This document shows, one piece after another, positions 44,087 to 52,215 of a stretch of 64,000 bases of DNA. Below the pieces are notes generated by a model. That model did no database searches. It worked only from the letters and a program-made list of their open reading frames with translations, and had not been told where the DNA came from. Source of the DNA: an uncultured Desulfosarcina sp. (GTDB lineage Bacteria > Desulfobacterota > Desulfobacteria > Desulfobacterales > Desulfosarcinaceae); contig NZ_OY764190.1 in assembly GCF_963668215.1 (NCBI RefSeq), positions 3,906,001 to 3,970,000 on the forward strand, given 5' to 3'. The stretch's first letter is position 1. Every line of letters begins with the position of its first letter. Position numbers and translations under genes: made by a program.

Positions 44087-45328
44087 ATGTACACACATTC
44101 CAAAAGTCGTTGCGTTCAAGTCATTGTCTGGCTGGCAATCGTTGCCTTGGTGTTTCCCTTGGCGTCGGCTTCCGCCGAAAGGCACTGCCACAAAAATGGC
44201 GCCATCACGGTGATGACCCGCAACCTGTATCTGGGGGCCGACATTTTCAGGGTCGTCGAGGCGGCATTTATCGAGGACGAAGATGGAAACCTCGTTCCCA
44301 ATGAAGATCCGACCGCGATCCCGTTCGCGGTGGCAAAGGTTTTTGACATTATGAACCGAACCAACTTTCCCGAGCGCGCCGAGGCCATTGCCGACGAGAT
44401 CCTTGCGGCCCGGCCCGACGTAGTAGGCTTGCAGGAAGTTTCGACCTGGTACCTTCAACACCCAAGCGAAGACTCACCGGCCGACGAAGACGATCTTTAC
44501 CTTGATTTTTACGCCACCCTGAATGCTGCCCTCAAGGCGCGGGGACTGCACTACAAGGCATTTTTCGTTACCAACGCGGACATCGAAATGCCCATGCTCA
44601 ATGAAGATTACTCGCTGTCCGACGTGCGACTGGTGGACCACGATGTTATCCTGGTCCGCAAGGGGCTGAAAGCCCGGTTCGCATTCGCCAACAATTATTT
44701 ATACAATCTGAGCATGGAACTCGGTGGGGCGGATATCGAATTCACCCGCGGCTACCTGGCTGTCGACGTAAACATCAAAGGCGACGCCTATCGTGTCGTG
44801 AACACCCATTTGGAAGTCAGAAGCAGTCCCGAAAGTGAGTTTCGCATCATTCAGGCTTTTCAGATGAACGAGTTGCTGACGTTGCTCGAAGGAGAAAAAC
44901 GGCCGGTCATCCTGCTGGGGGATTTCAACAGCTCCATCGAAGACCAGCCCTTTCAATCCGATCCGTACGGGTTGATCGTGCCACCTTACTGGCAGGCCGT
45001 ATACAGTGAATACGCAGATGCCTGGCTGCTTCAGGATATCTACGACGAGGGTTATACCAGCGGGTTTGACGAAACGGTGAGCAACCCGAACGCTGAACTG
45101 ACTACGCGTATCGACCTCGTTTTCCTCAAAGCGTATCGATTAAGAGTTAAACACGTCTTGGCGGAGGTTGTGGGCAACGAAATCGAAGACATGACCGAGA
45201 GTAAATTATGGCCGTCGGATCACGCTGGCGTTGTCGCGAAAATTAAGTTCTGTAATCCGAACATTTCGCCACGCCCACCTTTCAAAGGACATTCATTCGG
45301 GGGGATGGACTGGCCCTTTTCGCCCTGA
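44087..45328 (+). CDS. Secreted endonuclease/exonuclease/phosphatase-family hydrolase (413 aa)
   Basis: Signal peptide (about 1-30, hydrophobic VIVWLAIVALVFPLASASA) followed by an EEP fold. Metal and catalytic motifs in order are MTRNLYLG, VVGLQEVSTW (Glu), VNTHLEVR (His), LLGDFNSS (Asp/Asn), TRIDLVF and SDHAGVVAK (Asp/His). EEP enzymes cleave phosphodiesters in nucleic acids, sphingomyelin or inositol phosphates; export suggests an extracellular or periplasmic substrate. AGGAGGGGCT precedes the start. It is flanked by an IS and a broken gene. Confidence 0.88.
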   Translation: MYTHSKSRCVQVIVWLAIVALVFPLASASAERHCHKNGAITVMTRNLYLGADIFRVVEAAFIEDEDGNLVPNEDPTAIPFAVAKVFDIMNRTNFPERAEAIADEILAARPDVVGLQEVSTWYLQHPSEDSPADEDDLYLDFYATLNAALKARGLHYKAFFVTNADIEMPMLNEDYSLSDVRLVDHDVILVRKGLKARFAFANNYLYNLSMELGGADIEFTRGYLAVDVNIKGDAYRVVNTHLEVRSSPESEFRIIQAFQMNELLTLLEGEKRPVILLGDFNSSIEDQPFQSDPYGLIVPPYWQAVYSEYADAWLLQDIYDEGYTSGFDETVSNPNAELTTRIDLVFLKAYRLRVKHVLAEVVGNEIEDMTESKLWPSDHAGVVAKIKFCNPNISPRPPFKGHSFGGMDWPFSP

Positions 45329-45332
45329 ACGA

Positions 45333-45632
45333 TTACGGGCCGAGACCTTCTATTAAAGCAGCGACATTCTGGCCGATGACATCGTGGTTATAACCCCCTT
45401 CCAGGATGGCGAAACAGCCACCGTTGTTTTTGCGAGCGGAGCTGGCCACCATTCGTTCCATGGCATGGTAGTCCCGGGTATGCAGCAGGCCGCCCCAATC
45501 ATCCAGGTGATTGTCAAAGCCTGCTGGTATGCCAATGATGTCTGCCCGGTGCGCCTCGATGAAGGTTGCCACCTCATCGAGGTAATTGTCGCGGGTATGG
45601 CTTGTCGGATTGCAAGGATAAAGTGCTTGTTT
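45333..45632 (-). pseudogene. C-terminal fragment of a histone-deacetylase-like (AcuC/HDAC) gene
   Basis: The reading SHTRDNYLDEV followed by ADIIGIPAGFDNHLDDWGG and FAILEGGYNHDVIG matches the last quarter of HDAC-like deacetylases. The parts with the HH and DxH zinc motifs are missing. The fragment continues in the same frame right behind the TAG stop of the upstream solute-binding protein, so its 5' end was replaced. A complete but different HDAC-like gene is at 50782. Confidence 0.75.
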
Positions 45633-45635
45633 CAG

Positions 45636-46472
45636 CTATTCTGTATACTTCTTGATGATTTTGTCGACGAAACCCTCTGCTTTCATTTCAGTTATCGTTT
45701 TGTTGAGCAAAGGCACCATCTGAGCCAATCCAGATTTCTTACCGATACCCATATAATAGTCCGCCTCGTGGAACGGTTTGCTCGAATGAGCAAATTTACC
45801 ATGAAATTCCGGGTGCTTTTTGATCATACTCCCTGCAATGATATCGGTCGCCGGAACAATGTCGACCCGGTGGGCCATCAGCTTCTTAAAACTGAGGTAT
45901 TCCTGGGGGGCGGCATCGGTATTTATCGATTTCAGGAACGCGTCCATGGGACCACCATAGCTGTACCCAACGGTAACACCGATCTTATACGGCCTGAGAT
46001 CCTCAAGCCTTTCAAAGTTGACCGGGCCGCCTTGCCTGTCGGCGGCTGACCATATATATCCTTTGGCCGGTACAAGCGGCTCGCTGTAGACCAGGAATCG
46101 CTCCCTTTCGGGTGTTTTTACCAGGATCATGATCGCATCCACCGTGCCGTCTTTCATATACTCCAAAGCCCTTTTCAATGGGTACAGGGTCAGTTCCGTT
46201 TCAAGATGGAGGCGTCTGAAGAGTTCGTTGCCCAGATCGACGCCAAGGCCATGGATCTCATTGGATTCTTGATAAAAGAACGGCTGGTAGTCAAAAGCCG
46301 CGAGTTTGATTTTTCCGGTATCCTGGCCAAATGCCATTGGCACGGAAAAAAATAGAACAATGCACAGGCCAATCATTCCGGCTGTCTGCACCACGCGTTT
46401 TTGAATACAACCATCGATAGCTGTTTTTGATAAAAATACAATTCGACTTGGTGTCAATGTGCCCTTCTCCAT
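45636..46472 (-). CDS. Periplasmic solute-binding protein, SBP_bac_3 family (278 aa)
   Basis: Family 3 binding-protein fold: KIKLAAFDYQPFFYQESNEIHGLGVDLGNELFRR, ALEYMKDGTVDAIMILVKTPERE and VGVTVGYSYGG-like residues. A signal sequence ends at AFGQD. No ABC permease or ATPase is adjacent, so it may feed a distant transporter or be a stand-alone sensor-type binding protein. The start is uncertain: an in-frame ATG at 46472 lacks a clear ribosome site, and a TTG a few codons later has GGAGAAGG upstream; the open frame reaches 46538. An HDAC remnant follows it. Confidence 0.78.
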   Translation of the reverse strand: MEKGTLTPSRIVFLSKTAIDGCIQKRVVQTAGMIGLCIVLFFSVPMAFGQDTGKIKLAAFDYQPFFYQESNEIHGLGVDLGNELFRRLHLETELTLYPLKRALEYMKDGTVDAIMILVKTPERERFLVYSEPLVPAKGYIWSAADRQGGPVNFERLEDLRPYKIGVTVGYSYGGPMDAFLKSINTDAAPQEYLSFKKLMAHRVDIVPATDIIAGSMIKKHPEFHGKFAHSSKPFHEADYYMGIGKKSGLAQMVPLLNKTITEMKAEGFVDKIIKKYTE

Positions 46473-46644
46473 TGTGTTACGCAGTAGATTGCAGATCGGG
46501 AATGAACGGCAAGGGAGAAACTTCGAGGTCAGGATCATATTTGACTCAGAAACAGTATGATCACAAATGATACGAAATGGCCGTGAATACCGTCAAGCTG
46601 TTTTGCTTGAAACATCAATGGTATCGATTTTTTTCGGTGCTGGA

Positions 46645-47229
46645 TTAAAACCGGTAGCGCAACCCCGCACAAACAGCGTTCGAGCCGCCGTCTTCGGCAA
46701 CGGTGCCGAAACCGTCGGATCGATGGTGCAGCCGCAGCATCAATTCCCAGCTTGAGACGGGTGGAGCGAAAGTCAACTCCCCATACCAGTAAATCAGCCA
46801 ACGGCTGCTATCGTCGTTGGTTTCCAGTTCGACAGACGGAACCTCGGTGGCGTAGGAGGGGCCGATTCCCCAGGCAATGGTGTTGGCCAAATACCGGTTC
46901 CAGGGAAACCGGTGCCAGCGCAATGCGATGATGGGAAGGTTGAATTCCCAGTGGTCCTGGTCCCCGAAGTATTTGCCGATCTGCGCCTCCAATTCGCAGG
47001 AAAGCTTGTCTTCGAAAAAGCGGAACGGCGTCCATGATCCGGATGCCACCACAATCGTGGCATCGGTAAAATCGGCATCGGGGAGGATGGCATCCTCCCA
47101 TTTCTCTTCGGTCAGTTGGCCGGCATACAGGGATATTCCGTAGTCCTGGGCCAGCCCGACGCTCTCAAAGGCGGCGGGCAGGATCAGTACCGCGGCGATC
47201 AAAAACCGTATGCGAAGATGAGATTGCAT
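46645..47229 (-). CDS. PagL-like outer-membrane lipid A 3-O-deacylase/acyloxyacyl hydrolase (194 aa)
   Basis: Signal peptide (about 1-27) followed by an all-beta protein of alternating polar/hydrophobic strands ending in LRYRF, the C-terminal aromatic typical of outer-membrane barrels. Near the end HHRSDGFG (H169, S171) with E179 following fits the His-x-Ser active-site pattern of PagL. It would trim an acyl chain from lipid A. The Ser-Glu spacing differs from the one I remember for PagL, so activity is probable rather than certain. The ribosome site is weak. Confidence 0.7.
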   Translation of the reverse strand: MQSHLRIRFLIAAVLILPAAFESVGLAQDYGISLYAGQLTEEKWEDAILPDADFTDATIVVASGSWTPFRFFEDKLSCELEAQIGKYFGDQDHWEFNLPIIALRWHRFPWNRYLANTIAWGIGPSYATEVPSVELETNDDSSRWLIYWYGELTFAPPVSSWELMLRLHHRSDGFGTVAEDGGSNAVCAGLRYRF

Positions 47230-47251
47230 GGCTCACGATGCCTGGGGCCGG

Positions 47252-49021
47252 TTAAAAAGGCAGTTTCAGTCCTTTGAGCAGATTGTTTCCCAGATCCAGC
47301 CGGTTGGCCAGTTCCGTTTCGATGCCGCCAAGGCCCGACAGGCTGCTTTGGGCCTGCTGCATGGGACCCTGAAGCTGGGCTGAAATTTTCTGCTCGAGCT
47401 GTGCCTGAAACTTGGCGACCTCTTTTTTCACCAATTGGCCCACGGCGGATTTCAGGATTTTGTCCAGATCCGAGGAGATGTCCACCGTGTAGGCCTGAAG
47501 GGTGCCGGCAATGTCGGCGTTCAGAGAGAATTGGTCGATCCCCGACAGGGCCGTCTGCAAAGCTTCGGCCATGGCTGCTTTTCCCACGGCTTTTGCATCG
47601 AATTCAGCCGAGGTGAAATTTGCCTTGAGGGCGGCATCGAGAACATTGCCCACGGTCTCCAGATTCAGATTCAGATTGCCGGAAGCCTTGCGCAGGACCA
47701 GGGGCAGGATTTCATCTTCGATCAGGGGCAGATTCTCCAACCCCAAACCCTTGACGGTCAGCTTGGCTTCGTTTTTAGGGGCGTCCGGCTTAACGAAGTT
47801 TGCGACCCCGGATAAATTCAGTGAAGCGATCCGCTTCATCTCCCGGCCCAGGAAGGCAAAGGTCATGGGGCGGCCCAGGATATGCTGGTCCAGGGTGACG
47901 TTTTCGGCCTTGCCGGTCAGCTTGCCCACGGGCAGCGCGGCGTCCATCTTGAGATTGCGAACGAGAAAATCGGGCATGGGAGGAGACTCGGCAAAACGGA
48001 TGTTCTTACCCTCGCCCCGTAAGGGGGTTTGCTCTTCCGGTTTTCCTTCCCCGCCGACGGAAACGTTGGCCATGTACGGTTCGATTTTGCCATACCAGTC
48101 CGATGCCGTTTTGACCCAACCGCAGAGCCGCTGGCCGAAAATCAACTGGCTCATGTTGGACAGGCCCTCGGGAGAAAGGCTGTACTTGTTCGTGAGACGT
48201 TGGATGTCCTTGGCCGGCGCCTTGGCCAGATTGCGCACCCGGGCCTGGTAGTCGTTGAAATCGGTGGTGAAGGCTTTTTTGGCCGCCTTCAAGCGATCCA
48301 GGTCCTTTTTGATGTCGGCCTGCAGCTGCTGGACCTCTCCGGCGGCCCCTAAAATCGCGCCCAGCGAGCCGCCGCCGCCTTTGATTTTTTCGATGCGCGC
48401 CTGGTATTCGGCCAGGGTCTTTTCGTCCGCCAACCGCTCCAGTTCCTTTTCCCATTTGGCCTGTTCGGCTTTCAGCGCCTGATCCAGCTCTTTGGCCGTG
48501 GCGATGGAATCCAGGGACTCTTTTGCAAGGATCGCTTCCACGTCGGGTTGGGACAGGGAAGGCATGCTGAATGATCCGCAAACCTTTTCCACGCCTGCCT
48601 TGGCGGTTTCGGACAGTTGGCGCTCTTTTTTCTCGCGGTTCTTGCGGGCCAGTTCCGGCACCTCGCCGGATTTTTTTCTGGGCGTGTTAAAGGCAAGCCC
48701 CTCGACCTCCAGGTTGTTGACAATCACCTTGCGCCGGATCAGGTAGCCGGGGTCCAGGTCCATGGTCATTTTCCCGACCTCAACGGCGTTTTCCATGGGG
48801 GCGTCCGGATTGGTGACCGCCAGGCCGGAAAGCGTCAAACCGGTGGGAAACAGGGAGAGGTCGGCGGCGGCCAGATCCACCCGGGCGCCCACGGCGCGGG
48901 TGCCTGCGATTTCGATGGCCCGGCGCACCACCGCATCCACGGCCAGAAACCACACCAGGACGATCGCCACCACGGCGACGACAAAGGCGATCAGGCCCTT
49001 CCAGCGGATCCATCCTTTCAT
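47252..49021 (-). CDS. TIGR03545-family protein (589 aa)
   Basis: One N-terminal transmembrane helix (about 9-28) then an AsmA-like start (VVRRAIEIAGTRAVGARVDLAAADLSLFPTGL), a long charged, coiled-coil-prone middle (about 110-270) and a repetitive beta-rich C-terminal half. It matches the uncharacterised TIGR03545 family. AsmA-like chains are associated with envelope lipid transport. The start at 49021 follows AAAGGAGGTGCCGC and overlaps the TIGR03546 stop as ATGA, so the two are translated together. Confidence 0.85.
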   Translation of the reverse strand: MKGWIRWKGLIAFVVAVVAIVLVWFLAVDAVVRRAIEIAGTRAVGARVDLAAADLSLFPTGLTLSGLAVTNPDAPMENAVEVGKMTMDLDPGYLIRRKVIVNNLEVEGLAFNTPRKKSGEVPELARKNREKKERQLSETAKAGVEKVCGSFSMPSLSQPDVEAILAKESLDSIATAKELDQALKAEQAKWEKELERLADEKTLAEYQARIEKIKGGGGSLGAILGAAGEVQQLQADIKKDLDRLKAAKKAFTTDFNDYQARVRNLAKAPAKDIQRLTNKYSLSPEGLSNMSQLIFGQRLCGWVKTASDWYGKIEPYMANVSVGGEGKPEEQTPLRGEGKNIRFAESPPMPDFLVRNLKMDAALPVGKLTGKAENVTLDQHILGRPMTFAFLGREMKRIASLNLSGVANFVKPDAPKNEAKLTVKGLGLENLPLIEDEILPLVLRKASGNLNLNLETVGNVLDAALKANFTSAEFDAKAVGKAAMAEALQTALSGIDQFSLNADIAGTLQAYTVDISSDLDKILKSAVGQLVKKEVAKFQAQLEQKISAQLQGPMQQAQSSLSGLGGIETELANRLDLGNNLLKGLKLPF

Positions 49022-49542
49022 GCGGCACCTCCTTTCCATCCGGACACGGATTGATACACGCTGTAGAATTTACTGGCCTCCAGGGCCTTTACCAGCTTGC
49101 TTTTCCTCACCCAGGCGAGAAGATGGTCGCGGTAGCGCCGGATCAGCAGGTTGAAAAGGAAAAAAGCGGGGATGAAGGCCGCCAGGGAAAAGAGCAGGCT
49201 GCCCATGACGATGGTGTTGTTCAGCCGGTCCAGGCGGAACCAGGCGGTATTGTACCAGCCGGTCCACAGCGCGGTGAGGGAAGGGGCGGTGAGGATGCCC
49301 AGACCGATGCGGTGGAACAGCGGGTCCAGCAGGTAGGCCAGCCCCGAGAAAAAGGCCCAACCCAGCAAAAAGGCGGAAAGGTTCACCCGCAGCACCAGGA
49401 CCAGCAGCAGCACCAGCAGGTTGTGGGGGCACAATGCCGGCGTGAACCCGGCGATCATGGCCAAACACAGGGCCAGGGAGATCTGGCCCGGCTCGGTTTC
49501 CGAATTGAGCACCTTGAGCAGATTGGCAATGGCTTCGATCAT
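49018..49542 (-). CDS. TIGR03546-family membrane protein (174 aa)
   Basis: About four membrane segments (around 20-60, 65-85, 115-140). Motifs are LNSETEPGQISLALCLAMIAGFTP and PHNLLVLLLVLVLRVNL. It matches the uncharacterised TIGR03546 family, a DUF2062-like protein known to occur beside TIGR03545. The start at 49542 follows AGGAGCTGCC; a longer frame to 49569 has no ribosome site. Together they probably form an inner-membrane complex of unknown function. Confidence 0.85.
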   Translation of the reverse strand: MIEAIANLLKVLNSETEPGQISLALCLAMIAGFTPALCPHNLLVLLLVLVLRVNLSAFLLGWAFFSGLAYLLDPLFHRIGLGILTAPSLTALWTGWYNTAWFRLDRLNNTIVMGSLLFSLAAFIPAFFLFNLLIRRYRDHLLAWVRKSKLVKALEASKFYSVYQSVSGWKGGAA

Positions 49543-49852
49543 GGCAGCTCCTATCTGTCGTGCATTCAAATTGATGGATGTAGAACGATGATTGGTATTC
49601 TAAACCCAATTGCCAGTCAGTTCAAATCAAAACTCCGGTGGATTCGCATTGACAGGTTTGTCGGCTTTTTTCTACACTGATGAAGCAGAATTTCAGCCAC
49701 GATATCCACGGCAAGCGACAACCTGTTCAGGTACTTTCGATCCCGTCTTCCGGATCGACCGTTGTTCACGATTCTTCCGACATGCGCTCCAATACGGATC
49801 ATGTCTTTTGAAAATTGGCCTTTTCCGGATTTACAACACAAGGATTCCCGTC

Positions 49853-50785
49853 ATGCCGCTTCGCGTTCAGGCCATCGTTTGTGCGGTCGATTTCTCCCCC
49901 TTCAGTTCCCTGGTGGTTTCCCGCGCCGTGGCACTGGCCCGGCGGGCGGGATTGCGGCTCTACCTGATTCATGCGGTGCATCATCCCCAGGACGGGGTTC
50001 ATCCCACCGCGGCCTTCGAGCGGGGCGGGGACCTGTCCCGGCACACCGACGCGGCCCGGCGCAAAATCGCGGACCTGATGGCCCGGGCACCCGTGTCCTG
50101 GGAGGCGGTGGTGCGCTTCGGCGAGCCGGTGGAGCAGATGACCGCTTTCTTGGACAGTCTGCCTCCGGCGCTGGTGGTTTCGGCCAGTCACGGGGTCACC
50201 GGTTTTCGGCGGTTGTTCATCGGTACGGTGGTGGAGCGCCTGACGCGCCAGCTGGATTGCCCCATGCTGGTGGTCAAACCTGCCGATGCCGAGGATCGAC
50301 AACGGACGGAAGGAATTCGGCAGGCGGTCGTCAGTTGCGACGGCCATGGATATTGGCAACGGTTGGGGCCCCTGCTGGAGATGGTTCAAAGCGATTCGGG
50401 CGCGAAGGTACACCTGGTGCACGCTCTGGAAAGTCCTGTGGCCATGCCGCCGGAAGCTGATGGTGACGCCGCGTCCTACGGCGAGAGCCAGCAGGCGCAA
50501 AACCTCCGGTTGCAACGCCAATTGCAGAAGCAGGCCCAGCAATGGTTTCCCCACGTCGATGCCGTCGACGTTACCGTCGAACCCGGCGTACCCCAGGAGA
50601 TGGTAATGCGCGTCGCGCGACAGCAGGCGGCCGATCTGATCGTTGTCGGGGTGCATCGCTCGACCAAAGTGGGCCGCTGGATATCGGGCTCGACCACCGA
50701 GACCCTTCTTCGCCAGGCCCCCTGCTGCGTCATGACGGTCCCCGAACCGGCGACCGACAGTCACCAGAAAGGGAACCGGCGATGA
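49853..50785 (+). CDS. Tandem universal stress protein (310 aa)
   Basis: Two UspA domains. The first (about 5-140) has VCAVDFSPFSSLVVSRAVALA and the ATP-loop-type GVTGFRRLFIGTVVERLTRQLDCPMLVVKP; the second (about 150-300) ends in VGVHRSTKVGRWISGSTTETLLRQAPCCVMTVP. Both retain a G-x2-G-x9-G(S/T)-like nucleotide loop. AAGGATTCCCGTC precedes the start at 49853; the longer open frame to 49610 is not family-like. It overlaps the deacetylase gene as ATGA, suggesting coordinated translation. Confidence 0.92.
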   Translation: MPLRVQAIVCAVDFSPFSSLVVSRAVALARRAGLRLYLIHAVHHPQDGVHPTAAFERGGDLSRHTDAARRKIADLMARAPVSWEAVVRFGEPVEQMTAFLDSLPPALVVSASHGVTGFRRLFIGTVVERLTRQLDCPMLVVKPADAEDRQRTEGIRQAVVSCDGHGYWQRLGPLLEMVQSDSGAKVHLVHALESPVAMPPEADGDAASYGESQQAQNLRLQRQLQKQAQQWFPHVDAVDVTVEPGVPQEMVMRVARQQAADLIVVGVHRSTKVGRWISGSTTETLLRQAPCCVMTVPEPATDSHQKGNRR

Positions 50786-51834
50786 AACCCACGGGCATCG
50801 TATGGGACCCCGCCTACCTGGAGCATATGACCGACGAGGGGCATCCTGACCACCCCCGCCGGTTAGTCCCCCTATACCGCAAACTTAGGGATGCAGCCGG
50901 AGACGGTCATTTTATTACCCTTGCACCGCCCGAGGCCACCGACGGACAGATCCTGCTGGTGCACCGCCCAAGCTACCTGGAACGGGTGCGGGCCACCGCC
51001 ACCCAGGGCGCATCCTCCCTGGCCACGGACACCCTGACCTGCGAGCAGTCCTGGCACACGGCGAAGCTGGCCGTGGGCGGGACCATCGAAGCCATCCGGC
51101 AGGTTGTGGAGGGCCGGGTGGCCAATGCCCTGGTGCTGGCCCGTCCGCCCGGTCATCACGCCGAACGCAGCCGGGCCATGGGGTACTGCATTTTCAACAA
51201 TGTGGCCGTCGGCGCCATGGCGGCCCGCACGTCCATGGGACTGGAGCGTGTCATGGTGGTGGACTGGGACCTGCACCATGGCAACGGCACCCAGCACGTT
51301 TTCGAGCGTGATCCGACCGTGTTTTTCTTCTCTTCCCATCAATTTCCCCATTACCCCGGCACCGGGCACCTCACCGAAACCGGCCTGGGACCGGGCGAGG
51401 GCACCACCATGAACGTGCCCTTGGGCAAAGGGTTCGGGGACGGCGAGTTTACCGCCATCTACCAGCGGCTGCTGGTGCCCGTGGCCCGCGAATTCAGGCC
51501 GCAGTTGATCCTGGTTTCCGCCGGTTTCGACATCCACATCGACGACCCTCTGGGCGGCATGCGGGTGACGCCGGCGGGTTTTGCCGGATTGACCCGGCTG
51601 ATCCTGGACATCGCCGAATCGACCTGCCGGGGCCGGGCCGTCTTCTGCCTGGAAGGGGGGTACAACGCCGAGGCCCTGACCGAATCGGCCCTGGCGATGA
51701 TCGACGAGTTGACCGGCCGCAGCCGGACCGATGTGACGGCCATGGCGGCAAAGGCCAAACCTGGCCGCCTGAAAGCCATCCTGGAAGGCTGTCTGCATAC
51801 CCACAGGCGCTTCTGGAAGGAGCTGGAGCAATGA
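50782..51834 (+). CDS. HDAC-like zinc deacetylase, AcuC/class II type (350 aa)
   Basis: Histone-deacetylase fold with all key residues: RPPGHHAERS (H125, H126), VVDWDLHHGNGT (D161, D163, H165), VSAGFDIHIDDPLGG (Asp) and LEGGYN. Bacterial members remove acetyl groups from lysines (for example acetyl-CoA synthetase) or from acetylpolyamines. The start at 50782 overlaps the Usp stop, and its own stop overlaps the next gene (ATGA at 51831-51834), giving a tightly coupled trio. Confidence 0.93.
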   Translation: MKPTGIVWDPAYLEHMTDEGHPDHPRRLVPLYRKLRDAAGDGHFITLAPPEATDGQILLVHRPSYLERVRATATQGASSLATDTLTCEQSWHTAKLAVGGTIEAIRQVVEGRVANALVLARPPGHHAERSRAMGYCIFNNVAVGAMAARTSMGLERVMVVDWDLHHGNGTQHVFERDPTVFFFSSHQFPHYPGTGHLTETGLGPGEGTTMNVPLGKGFGDGEFTAIYQRLLVPVAREFRPQLILVSAGFDIHIDDPLGGMRVTPAGFAGLTRLILDIAESTCRGRAVFCLEGGYNAEALTESALAMIDELTGRSRTDVTAMAAKAKPGRLKAILEGCLHTHRRFWKELEQ

Positions 51835-52172
51835 ACAAAATCACCATCATGGAGGCTTCCGTCCGCAAGTGGGAGCGGATCATCGCCGGCAAGCGATCCG
51901 ACGGCGGTGTGCTGGACTGCCCACCCTGCCGCATTTTTTACCCGCTGATTTGCGTGGGGTGTCCCATCGCCCAATACACGGGGAAAAAGTTCTGCAAGGG
52001 AACCCCTTACATCGACTGGTACTGGCACCAGAACGATGTCCACGGCAAGATGTTCCGCAAAGTATACTGCCCGGAATGCGAACGGCTGGCCTGCAACATG
52101 CGGGATTTCATGATAGAGATCGTCGAACATCTCAAGGCTCAGAAGGCGGAGAAAGAGGCGTGCGCAAAATGA
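51831..52172 (+). CDS. Cysteine-rich hypothetical protein (113 aa)
   Basis: Unrecognised. Nine cysteines include C30-x2-C33, C41-x2-C44, C55, C80-x2-C83 and C88, a pattern suited to zinc or iron-sulfur binding. The C-terminal helix is charged (IVEHLKAQKAEKEA). The start overlaps the deacetylase stop. Because it is translationally coupled to a lysine deacetylase, it may be a partner or substrate-delivery protein, which is only inference. Confidence 0.75.
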   Translation: MNKITIMEASVRKWERIIAGKRSDGGVLDCPPCRIFYPLICVGCPIAQYTGKKFCKGTPYIDWYWHQNDVHGKMFRKVYCPECERLACNMRDFMIEIVEHLKAQKAEKEACAK

Positions 52173-52215
52173 ATCGGGGATCGGGTAAGCCTGTCGCAAA
52201 CAAAGGTCGCTGGCA

